Assembly (NCBI GenBank): GCA_013365365.1
Contig: JABVXU010000059.1
Location: 62,001-126,000, forward strand
Length of the DNA stretch: 64,000 nucleotides
From: Cruorifilaria tuberocauda
Taxonomy: Eukaryota > Nematoda > Chromadorea > Rhabditida > Onchocercidae
Direction of reading: 5' to 3'
Within the stretch, counting starts at the first letter, position 1; every line of letters starts with the position of its first letter. Below the pieces are notes generated by a model, which did no database searches, was not told where the DNA came from, and saw nothing but the letters and a program-made list of their open reading frames with translations. Positions 12,769 to 25,052 of the stretch are shown in pieces. The position numbers were made by a program, and so were the translations under genes.

Positions 12769-15330
12769 GTCTTTCTGCTTTCTGTTCTTCCGTTTCTACT
12801 CTAAAACAAGATAATAAGAGACAAAATAAGTGGAATGGTATAAGATATCTGATAAACCATGTGAACCGCTATAACTTAACTACTTGCCTCATCTTACGAT
12901 ACAATTAAAGCGGAAAAAATCTATTTATCCATTTAAAGTATTCTGCCGAAAAATGAAGAATTTTTCTTTAATGGTAATTCTGTATTGTTTCATATTATAA
13001 ATTCTTAACTGCATGCATATTATGAAAAGAATTAAAAAGGTAATATGGATCATTTTTATATCTGCACAACATGGTATTTAAAAAACAAAAGATCGATTCA
13101 TTCGAAATTCCTTCTAAAATTCTTCGATCAAATCTTACACTGTGTATTTTGTTTTCCCGTCCCACAGTGTTACTGAAATTTGTCGACCATCTACTACCCG
13201 ACCATTGAGTGAACGCACAGCCGTATCCGAATGCTCGACATTTTGAAATGTAACACAAATTACACCTTCTGGGTTATTCTAAAATAAAAGTTGCTATCTG
13301 ATTTCAAATAGGATTGGAAATTAACTGCAAATTATGCAAAAATTTGACCAAGTTAATATGCACGAGTTATATTTCAAAGTAAACCAGGTAAACTTTCGCT
13401 CAAGGTTATGCCACACAGCTAATGAATATATCAATATGTCACCTTAATGAAATCATTCATAAAACAGTTACAGTTGACAAGCGAATATAAAATAATAAAA
13501 TTACATCATGAACGACGACTTTCTTGACAATTCCAAATCTCTCGCAAACTTTCCTCACTTCTTCTTCCAAATCTAGCAACAAAGTTGCGTTCTTCTGCAA
13601 AGTAAAAAGGTATTTTTCATAAAGAGATGTATGCTAAAAATAAAAATAAAAATAAAAAAAACAAACCATCATTTGCTCTAATGTGAACATATTCTTCATA
13701 ACAATCGTGCAGTCACTGAGTGGGCGGTAGTTCCGTGGTTTTTCCGGTTTCCACTCGAAAATTCTGGAATCACACATGTTCAATTGGCCAATACCTCATC
13801 TAGACATAAACAGTGATTACCTCTCCTGACTTTCAATGAAACGCTTCTTCTGGGCTGCTGTGAGTTTCTTTTTCTTTTTTGATGGATCGAATTCTCCCTT
13901 CATTTGGAACTTCGCTTTTTCGACTGAAATAATTTTTCCATCCACATTCCAACCGTCGAGAATATCCAAGGCCATGATGACTGATTCTTTCTAAAAAAAT
14001 TATGCATATTATCTGAATATATACTTCAATAAAATCAAGGAGATTATCACTTACTTTTATATAACAGCATCTGCCATCTCCTTTAATCGTACCATCATCA
14101 TTCCTGTATAGCTTTATTTTTGGTTTGTTGGTTCTTGCATCTCGTTGTATGACACCGCATTTACTCATTAACTCCTAAATCACTTCTGTATCATTCCTAT
14201 CATTAATTCTCATTAATTATTTTTCAGCTAGCAAAACCGATACAAGATCTATGTTGAACTCACTATAAATGACTCTTCCGTCATACTGAATGGCAGATTT
14301 GAAACATAGACTGAAGTATTTCTTTCTTCATCAATTTCTATCCAACCTGAAAAATTCTATTATACTGAACTTGAAAATAATAAAAATGGAGAGAAGAAAA
14401 ATTCCCAACCTTGTTGTTCCTTTTTTTCGTGTAATTTATGCTTCACATGTTGACGATCTTCAGATTTTTTATTTTTTCCTTCCATGCTTGACCCTTCTTT
14501 TTCGCCAAAATCATATTTGATACCGTAATTACTATGATAATGAGCCAAAAAGTCTTCGTTTATCTATAACAGAATTGACATTATGATAAACTATTACGGA
14601 GAAATTTGAAACGCAAGTCCGAATTTATCCAAAATCTGCCATTGAATGTGAGGAATAATATCGAAAGATGGTTTCGAACTAGAACATTTCATATTTTTAC
14701 GGGACGAAACCAAAGACATTTCGTTAAATTTTAAATATGTACTTCGACTGCTGGTAACCACTGTTGACTGATCTGATTCCATTCCATAGTGACACCATCA
14801 ACAACGTAGTGATATGGATCACCACTTATCTCACCAACGGTACCAGCACTATCCCATTTCTCCTTCAAATCATCGCCATCAGCTACAATCCACTTATCCT
14901 CCTCAAACACCAAGAAGCCACCAACACCATCTTCGCAAAACCATTTTCCATCGATGAACCGTCTTTCTGGTTCTTAAATCAAGTTATAACTGTTGACAAT
15001 CTGATTACTAAATTCCCAAAAAAAAATTTTTTTTGATTCTTGAACGAAACATGGAATTCTTTTTTCACACAATTTTCTTTTTTTCTATTTAACCTATACA
15101 ATAATTTAAAATGCTGAAAATTTTGGAAAAGCCAAGAATTAAGAATTTGCTCATTATGATAAAATATGACAGAATAATTTAACATTTACTTCGATTACTT
15201 CTTATTTGTTCTGCCCTCTTTTTTTCTACTCTGTTATTGGATATTTAACCGTGTTTGAAAAAACAGTAAAACAGTAAACTTTACCAATTTGATCTACAGA
15301 TGCCTCATTACTTTCTGCATTTTTTTCCAT
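12728..15330 (-). CDS. HTATSF1: Tat-SF1/CUS2 homologue, U2 snRNP-associated RRM splicing factor, 398 aa
   Basis: Nuclear factor that associates with SF3b/U2 snRNP. Ten exons join in frame: 15330..15285, 14966..14743, 14563..14410, 14346..14264, 14174..14055, 13990..13821, 13763..13667, 13594..13505, 13278..13139 and 12800..12728. RRM1 starts near residue 151 (NTSVYVSNLPF) and includes KIKLYRNDDGTIKGDGRCCY and the conserved AKFQMKGEFDPSKKKK. The second RRM (a UHM in this family) runs from about 272 to 365, with IVMKNMF and GRQISVTLWDG, and then VETEEQKAERLKQWQNYIS. The human UHM Arg-X-Phe (RWF) reads Arg-Val-Val here, so the usual aromatic residue is missing. The long acidic C-tail of human Tat-SF1 is absent, giving a compact CUS2-like protein. 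Acceptor-like TTATTGCAG and GTGCAG precede the ATG, consistent with trans-splicing. The gene is convergent with CoA synthase. Confidence 0.95.
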
Positions 15331-15509
15331 CTGCACTGTTCTGCAATAATTGTGTTTCTCAGTCGTATCACTGAATCAATGTCACTTACTTTTAAGCCTG
15401 AAAACTTCTGTAATTCAATTATATCATAAAATAATCGATAATAAAATTCTGGTATGATGAAGACATAGCCATAAATAATACATTCATTTATTTTTTTCTA
15501 AATGATTAA

Positions 15510-15695
15510 TCAATTACTACGGTAAGCTCTTCGTCGATTAACTAGTGAAATAACGAAATTCAAGTCAAATCTAAATTTAGTCGCACATAGATGATACTGT
15601 ATATTAGGACTGTCCTCTTTTTTCAATAGATCAGTAAAATTCCGAAGAAATGTCGTGTTTTGACGTATCCTTGGTACACTTGCCCATGATATGGA
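15510..15695 (-). other. Possible 3'-terminal coding exon of an unidentified minus-strand gene
   Basis: Reading the minus strand from an acceptor-like ATTCATTAG, an open frame gives SISWASVPRIRQNTTFLRNF, then TDLLKKEDSPNIQYHLCATK, and ends RRRAYRSN-stop. Its composition looks protein-like and it follows a plausible 3' splice site. I do not recognise the protein and could not find convincing upstream exons to join it to. It may equally be a chance frame or a decayed gene, since it lies 85 bp from the fabG remnant. Confidence 0.22.
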
Positions 15696-15779
15696 ACCTA
15701 ATGAATATTTGTTTAATAATTTAAAATGCATACAATCGCATAAAGATTGTATACTTTATTAAGCAAAAACGAAATCATT

Positions 15780-15957
15780 ATGTTCCAATTGGAAGGCAGG
15801 AAATTTTTCGTTACTAGTGCCTCAGGTGGTATAGGTGGTATAGGCCAAGCAATTGCAGAGGTCATGCAAAAGCTGGAACAAATTTATGTATCTCTGGTAC
15901 AAAAAACGAGATTCTTGAAGAAATTATCAAGTAGTACAAAAAGAACGTACACAAAAA
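15780..15957 (+). pseudogene. fabG: Fragment of a Wolbachia-like fabG (3-oxoacyl-ACP reductase), nuclear-integrated and decayed
   Basis: Translation from 15780 gives MFQLEGRKFFVTSASGGIG, then GQAIAEVMQK. This is the N-terminus of a bacterial FabG: first beta strand, glycine-rich NADP-binding loop and helix. About 15866-15872 the frame shifts and homology continues in another frame as AGTNLCISGTKNEILEEI. A TAG at 15932 follows, then Y-K-K-N-V-H, resembling the next part of FabG. Further damage: the second glycine of the TGxxxGIG motif is serine, and a 9-base unit (GGTGGTATA) is tandemly duplicated. Only the first 55-60 codons remain, without the Ser-Tyr-Lys catalytic region. There are no splice signals and no promoter. 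The combination of bacterial gene, nematode neighbours and decay fits a nuclear Wolbachia transfer; the donor genus is inferred from filarial biology. Confidence 0.78.
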
Positions 15958-18900
15958 GCGATAAACTAGAAAAGTCAAAAAATATCCCGACAGACCGTAG
16001 TGGCAATAGGTAAACTGAAAAAGTAACAGCACCAATGGACAATCATATCAATAATATTAAAATAATCCACAAATCGCTCCATTACTTTATATAGAGATTT
16101 CAGCCACCCGAGATCCACGAAATACCAGTAGAACAGATGGGCCGATTCGTTATACTTCGAGAATTTCCAAATTGCTGCTTTTTCCTCTCTGCCGTTGATA
16201 TGTGTTGTATCCCGGAATGAGCGATTGAGACGCTCGCACAACTATTCAATCAATAACCGCTATAAAGAAATTCGGCCATCATATTACAACACTTATGATC
16301 GATGTATCCGCTAAATCCATGATGTCACATTCATTTATTAATTTCATCGATATTTTTACGATTACATCTGTTTCTTTCTTCTTCAACTGTCATTCAGTAA
16401 ACATTCAACATTAAATTCATCCACGAACCGATCTCTCAGAATTCAGAAGAGGTTATGCGGGATTTCGAGACTGTAACCTTTCTAAGGTCTAAAATTAAAA
16501 GCTAAACTAAGAGCTAAGATTCAGAGTGGAAGAATTATGATTTCAGAATCAAAGCAAATATGATTGAATTGCCTTAGATTAAAGCCTATCAGTACTATAA
16601 ATTAAATTGAACATTAAAATCTCTTAATGAAAATTTATCGATATATGGAAAGATTTTACATTAGATAAACATTTTACATTACTTATCAGAACTTAAACAA
16701 TTGGCATAGATTTCAGGAATACACAATTTTCTGGATTTCTATACTTTATATTTCGATAATCATTCATAGTATTTATTGTTTGAAATTTTTACGAAGGGAA
16801 ATACTCTCTTCGACTGATAAATCAATGGTGGACATTGATCGAAATTCTGTATTTCTGAACATAAATATATCAGTACTGAATTATCAATTGGTTCTAAGAC
16901 AAAGAAGGCATTGGATGAAAACAAATTGGGACAGAATATCATCAAATGACCACTGGATTGGAAGAAAATGTTTTTACTGAATGGTTTCAAACTTGAAAAT
17001 TTGAATTCATTCTCTCTACTAGAAATAACACATTTAAACGTTAATTGAGATCCCAACAATTACTTTGTTTCATCTCTGAACAGGTAAATGAGATAAAATA
17101 ACGGAATTCACTTTCATAATTTTATTCTCACCGAAATTACTCTTCAGTGTTTTTTTAATTAATTTTGTTAAGTTAAACAAAGTTGTTAAAATGAAAAAAT
17201 GTACGGCTAACAGATAAAATCACTTGGAAAGTTAAACTGAATATCTTAATTATTGATTAAAGGACACTTTGTTTCATTTAATCTTTCTGAATACGAGAGA
17301 TTTTTCGAATTTCATTTTTCTTGGCTTTTACTATTGCTGTTATCACTCTTAACTCTATTTGTATATCGAAACAATCAATTGTTTTATGATTTATCATTCT
17401 TTTCTTCACAGATCTTTTTTAGTCTTGAAAGTTTCATTAACTCGACCAGCATCAATCATTTTCGCCGATATTTTGTTGAACTCGAATTTACTAAAAGAAA
17501 TTTGTACAGTAAAGCAGCGTAAAGTCCAATATATACTTTAATCATAGGATCATGATCTTAACAATTACTGACGTGTCTTCAGGTGATAAGATTAAAATAA
17601 TGGATATATCTGACGCATTCTGATTATACGGTCATAATTATGGAAGAATGTACATGGATTCTTTATGTAGAAAATTGACAAATCCAGTGGTTGAACTGAC
17701 CGTTAAAATTTCTAGAAAACAATACCATCCCTATATCAGTGTTCGATTCTCTAGAATGTAAATGAGTTTAAACCAAAAGAATTTCAGACTAGAACTAATT
17801 TCAAGTCAAAAATTCTCGGATTCGATTTTAACAGTAATCAGTTGTTAAGTTGAATATTTCACAATCCCTAATTCCCATGCTAATTATAATGCACAATGCT
17901 AGCTCAGAGTAAACTCCATTTGCATTTGACTGTCAGTAATCATTTTCAATCACTAGTAATATATAATCGAAATATCATCTATTATTAGTATTCATCGATT
18001 GTTCAATCTTTCTCTTGTTAAGCTGAAATTTCTTATAAGATTTTCCTCGGAAATTTTTCAGTTTCACATTTTAAATTTAGGGAAAAAAAGTGAATGAAAA
18101 CTAAATCAAAATGGTAGAGAATCTGAGAAGAGTCGTATCTCTTCTACTCCGATAACTCCCGGTAGATATGCTCTAAGGAATTAACGAAAATTTGAAAACG
18201 AATGAAGAATCATGTCTTCTGTCTCTATTAGAGGGAAGAAGAGGAATATGACATCACCTGAAGAGAGTGTAAAGTCCAACGTTCATCCATCACAGTGAAT
18301 GCAACCGGTTGATGAAAAGGACATGAAGCCGCTCCTTGTCGCTTGTCGTTTCTGGACTTCCTCGATGAGCTCTCGTGCCCTGATCGTCCATTATTCTTGA
18401 TGTGTCTTGGTACTCGAATGATCATAAATCCTGGGAGAGATGTGTCGCTCGAAATTTTCCCTCTCATTCCCTCCTGATCTTGATCCCTTGGTATCCTCTT
18501 CCAAGGCTTTTTGTGGATAACAACAACAATACATAATTTATAGAGCTATCGGCTTTACTGACAAGCTGGAAGGTTTGGTTACTCAGATAAATTGTTTTTT
18601 ATTTAACAACAACTTTAATATAATGAGGCCAAGTATCATGCCAAATTTGTTGCAAGTCGTTGTGGATAATATTGCTTATGATATATCTGATCTTGCCAAT
18701 TTTTGAAATTGGATTTTCTCTGATAGTCTAAACCAAGCTAAGCATGTTTCAAGTGAAGGAAATAATTTACCGCGAAATCATTAAAATTCTATCAGAAAGG
18801 TAGATATTTTTGATGTAAAGGCTTATGAATGAAGAAACCGGTTACGAAAGATCCGGATACCGTTCACGTATTACGCTTCGTATATACCGTACCATCTTTC

Positions 18901-21172
18901 CTTATCATTCGTCTTATACCGATGCAGTCAATAAATAGGAACGAGTATTAACCTGGCTGTTTTTAGACTCGAGGAACTGGTAAGCTTGGCTAATTTTAGA
19001 CTTAGTATAATTATGCAAAGCCCGAAGTGTTGGTAATTTGACAAGGGAGCTTTGCGGTTTTCCGGAAGAGAATCCTTCATACAGGTTATCAGGGTACTAT
19101 ATTTGTATCTCTGACAATTAATGATAAATTCCTTTTGATTAAGTCTTTAAATGGATGATGGTTAATGCCGTTAAAGACACGGACTTTTCAAAAAACGATC
19201 GGTAATGTAATAAAGGTCAAGTAATTACTTAATATATAGGAAGAATTCACTGCTCGTTAGGGTGAAGAATTTTTAAATCTATTCTCTGCTAGCATAATTT
19301 GGAGTTATTGAGATGAACAATGAAGAATAGCGAGGAACGTCAGCAATTTCAAGCATTCAATATTTGTGATACTTGGATCATAATGAGAGTTACTTGAAAA
19401 ATGAAGTTAAATTAATGCTATACAAGTCTTTGGAGATATTGACCTTTATTGGGCATATTACACATTATTTCTTTTAAAGTACTACCGAATTCACTTTGCA
19501 TTAGAAACATCTCATTGTTCTAAAATTACTCCCACATACTGCGAAAACTGATTTTTAATCGTAGATCTTTTAAAAAAATCTAAGGAATGAAAATCTTCAT
19601 CAGAAGTCCTGAGTTTCCCCAAATTCTTCAGGACTTCAAGACATGTCAGTCTTTTACCGCATTTGTTCTTAAATCCTTTAAAGTGAGCCTTCTATTCAAT
19701 AACAGCAAAATTTTGGCAACATAACATTGATAATACTCCTGAAGACAATCAGCCATTTATACAAATTTATGTATGCTTCAACAAAGAAACCATTAAATAC
19801 TATTTATTGCATATACAGTATATAGTATACGAGGAACTTACCTACCGAAAACTTCGCAAGAAAAGAAAACAGAACAGCCTATTTTGAAAAAGAGAAGAAA
19901 AAGATGAAAATAATCCAGAGAAGAAAAAGAATACAATTATTTCGGAGAAGATCAAAATATAATCTCTAATAGCATAGAAAATGTCCTGTTGGCTAAATAA
20001 CTAATCGTGAAGTCAAAATGTGTATAGATAGGACTGAATGAGATAATGATGATAAAAAGCAAGCAAGTAAGAAGAAAAACAAAGAATATATGGTACTATT
20101 CAAACGAAATCTAAAATGAACTAAAATAATTTTTTCTGTTTTTACAATGAATAAATCTATTAAAATTAAATCATATATGTATACTTTACTCATAGATAGA
20201 GAGTTTAACAAACAGCATGCGCTACATACTACTAATGAAAAATTGAACATCTTACACTAACGTGAAGCTGTAATTGACTTGTAAATAATAAATTTCTTTT
20301 CATTAATGAATTATATAATTTCTTCGTTATACAGCAAATGTTTTAGCTAAAACTAAAGCTTCATTCGCGTGAATTCCTTTTTTTTAAATGAACAAGGAAT
20401 ACATAATCGTGTACAAGCTAAGAAAAGAACGCGCACCTAAATCAGGAACAAATATTTATATTAAGGATATGGATTTCCAACACTTCGAAAATGGATAGTC
20501 GATGAAACGAAAGAAACATCTAGAATTTTATATGTGTCGTTGATTGGGAGTGAAAGTTTTCAAGACACTTTAGAGTAATAACTTAATACTTGAAACTTGA
20601 ATATGCTGAATATAATGAATGCTCGATAAATTGTGTTCGGATTTTTCAGTTTTGGGAATTATAAAGAAGTAAATTCAACAAAAGAAGAGAAATGTGTGAA
20701 AATTTATTTTTAAAATATTCTTCTTTTACTACCAATTAAAATATAACTTCTTCCATTTTTTAAGAAAAACATGAATATTCAAGATATCTCCTCAAGATAT
20801 CATAGAGCTTTTACGGTTGCGATAGGTCAGCATTAAAACGGTAATATGAGAGTTATGAGTACATCCAGTATTTTTATAAAGATGAAGCTATAGTTGATAG
20901 GGAAAATTTCTGGAAATCAAAAGAAGGTCACAGCTCAATATTATATTGGTTGCAATACAAATACGCATTGTTTGATAAAATGATTTCGGGATTTGTTGCT
21001 GTTGTTAATTTTGGCGCTTTTGCAAAAATACACGTATAAAACAAGAGACATGGATAAATAAATTCTAGATAAATTAACAGTAAATTCAACAAATGTGGAG
21101 AGGAAAAATGAAACAAATTTTGCGTTAGCATCGACAATTTGCAAAAATTAGAGCAAAATATGCAGCACAAAT
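15958..21172. other. Gene-poor region with a GC-richer island
   Basis: No recognisable gene lies between the fabG remnant and the hexokinase 3' end. Most of it is AT-rich with frequent stops. The minus strand at 16241-15975 has an 88-residue open frame (C-E-R-L-N-R-S-F-R-D-T...) that loosely suggests a mobile-element fragment, but I cannot support that. The block at 18228-18525 is clearly richer in G and C. Near 18960-19015 a short imperfect direct repeat (GGCT..TTTTTAGACT / GGCTAATTTTAGACTT) is visible. Confidence 0.5.
18258..18525 (-). other. Possible coding exon in a GC-richer island
   Basis: On the minus strand an open frame encodes HKKPWKRIPRDQDQEGMRGK, later RVPRHIKNNGRSGHESSSRK and VAFTVMDERWTLHSLQ. 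It ends at a good donor, CAG followed by GTGATG. A second frame across the 5' half is also open for about 47 codons from an ATG, so coding by either is not certain. The sequence is basic and serine-rich and I do not recognise it. It may be an exon of an unassigned gene, a non-coding transcript or a relic. Confidence 0.25.
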
Positions 21173-24100
21173 TTAATTAGCAGATGTTCCAGAACAACCT
21201 CCACTTCTGATTCGTGATGCAACTGCTGCTACTAGCGCCGCTCCACGGCCGCTTCCATCTTCTGAGAGCATCAATTGATACTGAAAAAGATTTATACAAA
21301 CGCATTTAAGCAACGAATCAAAATTTAATGTTAATAATCCAAGCTTTTATCTTTTCACCTCTTTTCCTTAAATTATTAATATCACAGATAAAAGGTTAAA
21401 AAAATAAGTTGCGAATTTAACACAGAAACTGTTTCGCTATTTAACAGCTGTATTGGAATCATAGCAATGTGTTATTTCAGATAAAAGATACAAAATGAAG
21501 CTACCTTCAAGTTCTTGTCAATCAATTGACTTATTTTCTCGTCAAGTATGCGTGGGAAAGTGGGATGAAATCGATAGACTGAACCGTCAACACCAACTGT
21601 CACGTATGGCTTTTTCATTCGATTGAGCAATGTTGCTATGCCGGCAGCACATAAATATGCAGCTCTGAAATAGTTAATTTTAAAAAGTGTATTATAAACA
21701 TGAGTAACTGCAAGAAATCAAAAAACCAATTATCAATGATTTAAATGTAATTTGAATGTAAATGAAATTATGTTTCAAACCAAAATAAAGGTAAGAAACA
21801 ATTTACCGCGTACTAACAAGAGAGCATACATATGCAACATTGATACAGTCGGCAACTGATACTTGTTCGGTTCCAATTTCTTCCAAAATCTGCATGGTTT
21901 TTGTGAAATTTCGTTCCTCGTCTTCCAAAATTTCTCTAAAACAGAACTTCTATGCATACAAAAGCCAAATAATACTCAGAAATTTATTATTCCCTTAAAG
22001 TGATACGAATTATAGTCCCATGCAACCAGAATACTGAACATGAAAGCGTTAGACATTTTTCCAGTACATCAATAAAATTGCAAATTTTTTACGAGTCATA
22101 CATCCAAAATCTTCCAATTTCTAGAGACTAACTAATAGCATACTTTTCAACTTCCGAAACAAATTTAGTAGGAAATGAATGCGGCTTCGAAATTGCTTCA
22201 TAATCGCCGTTAAAAAGAAGTTTTTCGCGTGCCAGATGAGCTAGAATGACACGAACAATTTCGCCCATATACATACCCGAGATCATTTTTTCGAATCTGG
22301 AAATCTCAATTATTGACCAACGAGACTTTACTTTTTTACACCTTTTAACTTAACCGTTACTTGCAGAACAGGTCACAACGTATCCAAACAAGGCCTGCCT
22401 GCTTTTCCATGTAAAAAAAGATGAAAATGTTGAAAGAAAAATCTTTTCAGGTACGAAATTCCAATCCACATGAAAAATATCTCTTTTCAAATAGCAAAAA
22501 ATTAAAATCCCTTTCAACAATTTTCCTTTGAATTTGGATTCTTTTTTTTGAAGATTTATTAGTGCTGTGACCAAGATTCTGCAGTTCCTTACCGGCCTTT
22601 ATCAGTTCACTGCTTTTTTGGGAACTCACAGAGTACCGAAAAGAAGGTGTAATCAAGCAGTGTTTGTGTGTGTATGTGTGCGGTTAAAGCAACTCGCAGC
22701 CAGAAAATTTTTGCAGCGGCGTCAATTGATAGTAGTGGTTTTGCCCGTAGAAATCACACAAATACAGGCTTCCAAAACAGCGCCGCTGCAGTGAGCCTGC
22801 CTAACTGCGAGTCCACTAAGCACAAGCTCCTGTAATGTACGCCGAAAAACATTTTAAAATTAAAAACCCTATCTGAAAATGTCAGCTAGCTATGCATTAC
22901 TCGATATGATCCAGGTGAAATGTAAACATTTCTTCCGTTGCATGTGGTCCACAAATAAGATACGTACGAGTATTGGCTCCATTATATTGTCAGAAGGATG
23001 AAGCATTTTCTAATTTTAACCAATGTAATGATATTTAAATGTAACGATATTTTTCATAGAGAAAGAGAAAGAGAGAGAGAGAGAGAGAAGGAGAGATTGT
23101 TCACAAATGATAGGCTAAAATGCTCCTTCAATGAACTGGTGGCATCATGAGGTACTGCAACTCTACGAAGAAGTGGCACAGTACGTTCACATGTTCGAGA
23201 GACCGATCCGTAAAGCGACTGTGTACATGATCAGATGGTACTATAACGTCTCATCAAAGATAAGAATTGAAGCACTGATAGGAATCATCTGTTAAAACTT
23301 ATATGCATGTAGTGTCTTTTTTTTGTTTGTAATGAAGAACGAAAAACAGCAAGCAAATCTTACAATTGCCTGCCAGGATTGATCGTTTTCTCGTCCATTT
23401 CTCGATCGAAACGAGTACGCACGAATTCTAGGGTACCATCATCTCCAAATGCTCCCCACTCAGTATTGATGATCATCTGAAATCAAGCAACTATATTATT
23501 TGCGTGACAAAAGCGACACGTTTTATTTGCGAAAAAAAAATTTTATAAGTACAAATAATATTATTAAAATACCTCATTTGGCATGTCATCGTCTTCTAGA
23601 TGCAAATGCTTGAGTTTATCGCAATTTTCAATTTTTTCCATATAACATGCATTACTGCCTGTACCGACAATAACACCAACTTGACATGAATTTTCTTTGA
23701 ATGCGCATGCCATCAATGTACCAACTGTATCGTTTAGAACAGCCACCACATCGATATCAATATCCTGAAGAAGTTAAGGCTAAATATAAATTCTTATAGT
23801 TTCGAAAATAAATAGGGATTAGGAAAAAGAAAAACTGAGTTCTGATCGGAAAATATCAATGATAATTTATATATAGTATATTCTTTCATTTTTTCTACAC
23901 ATGTTAACATATAAAATTAAACCTTGCGACGTTGGCAAGCTTCACGTAACAGAGTAACAACGTCCTTATCCTGGACATCACTTGCACTGAAACCTTTAGT
24001 CCAGTTGATAAGTTTTGCACACGTCAGATTTTCCTGCTGACACGGAAATGAAAACGTGAAACCAAGTGGTAGCTTTCCAGCTTGCTTCATATTTTTTTCC

Positions 24101-25052
24101 TCCATGAAACGAGCCATGCATTCAGCAATATGATCGAATAACTATAAACTCATTGTTTTGAAATTTGCGAAACAAAACGAATAGACAAATAATTAGTGAC
24201 AAGAATATTTTGGAAATCTTGAAGATTGAATTGAATCTGTTTATTCACATACCGCAGTGCCAGTGCCGCGCATTATATTTTCTGGTATACGGAAGATTGT
24301 CCCGGTCATTTCCGCATTTCGTCCATCTAATTTAATGAGTAGCACGCGGAAATTGGTGCCGCCAAGATCAAGCGCGAGGAAATTCCCAACTTCAGTACCA
24401 TTCGGAACCGCGCGAACATAGGAAGGTAACATTTTCACTGCTGCTAATGATGCTAAAAATTAATAACATGGAGGCGAAAGTAAAATAACGACATAAATTT
24501 AAAACACCTTACATGTTGCAAATGTAAAACGACAGAATATCTCAATCCGGAAACTTTTCAAATAAAGAGCGACTTCGATAAAAATATTTGCTATTATAAC
24601 TGCCTTGATATTCAGTAAAGATCTATTACAACTTTACAATGTTTTAGAAATTGATCCCTTCCATATTCATTTTCCTCCATGCTTACCGGATTTTAAAGAA
24701 ACAATTAAAGGAAATAAAAACCAGTTTTATGATGCAGGCCTTTTTCCATTGCTTTAAGCAATTCACTCATCACTCGTATTAAATCGCTATCACTGATCAT
24801 CAAAGGACGACAAATTTCATCAATCTGAAACTTTTTCATAAAATAACATTTCGATAAAATTTCAGTCAAAAAATTTACAAAAAATATTTTTATAAAAAGT
24901 TGAATTCCGATGGGGTTGAGTCGGAAACATACTTGACGTCGATTTTCCAAATCACGATCGTTTATAAAAGGTCTATCGTCACCACTCTCAAACATACCAT
25001 ATCCTTTGGTCGCAAATCGATTTGCAAATGAACTAGCTAGTTCCAAAAGCAT
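21173..25052 (-). CDS. Hexokinase, single-domain, 498 aa
   Basis: Phosphorylates glucose to glucose-6-phosphate with ATP, the entry step of glycolysis. Ten exons join in frame: 25052..24933, 24824..24722, 24452..24253, 24141..23923, 23764..23573, 23476..23364, 22296..22144, 21935..21807, 21664..21505 and 21280..21173. Motifs: [11 protein letters not shown] (phosphate 1, 103-110), PLGFTFSFP (about 166-174), NDTVGT with the catalytic aspartate at about 226, IVGTGSN (about 246-252), [12 protein letters not shown] and the adenosine-site [13 protein letters not shown]. About 500 residues is the usual length of a 50-kDa hexokinase with one catalytic unit. An in-frame TAA lies 18 bases upstream of the chosen ATG. 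The first exon ends in phase 0, so a different first exon could replace it (see 30714-30827). Intron 6 (1067 bp) is the longest and holds a GA repeat. Very secure as a hexokinase. Confidence 0.96.
23059..23096. repeat. GA-rich microsatellite in a hexokinase intron
   Basis: A (GA)n tract with a few A insertions, inside the 1067-bp intron between hexokinase exons 6 and 7. It shows no sign of function. Confidence 0.9.

Noticed and set aside
15975..16241. Minus-strand ORF that loosely suggests an integrase or transposase
   Set aside because: Only a few residues (ERLNRSF) resemble such families; no catalytic residues or terminal repeats were seen.
22567..22794. Plus-strand ORF in a hexokinase intron
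   Set aside because: Opposite strand to a confident gene, partly a TG repeat, and no recognisable domain.
24933..25052. Splicing the 30.7-kb exon into hexokinase exon 1
   Set aside because: No acceptor near 25052 keeps frame; the only in-phase join found is to exon 2 at 24824.
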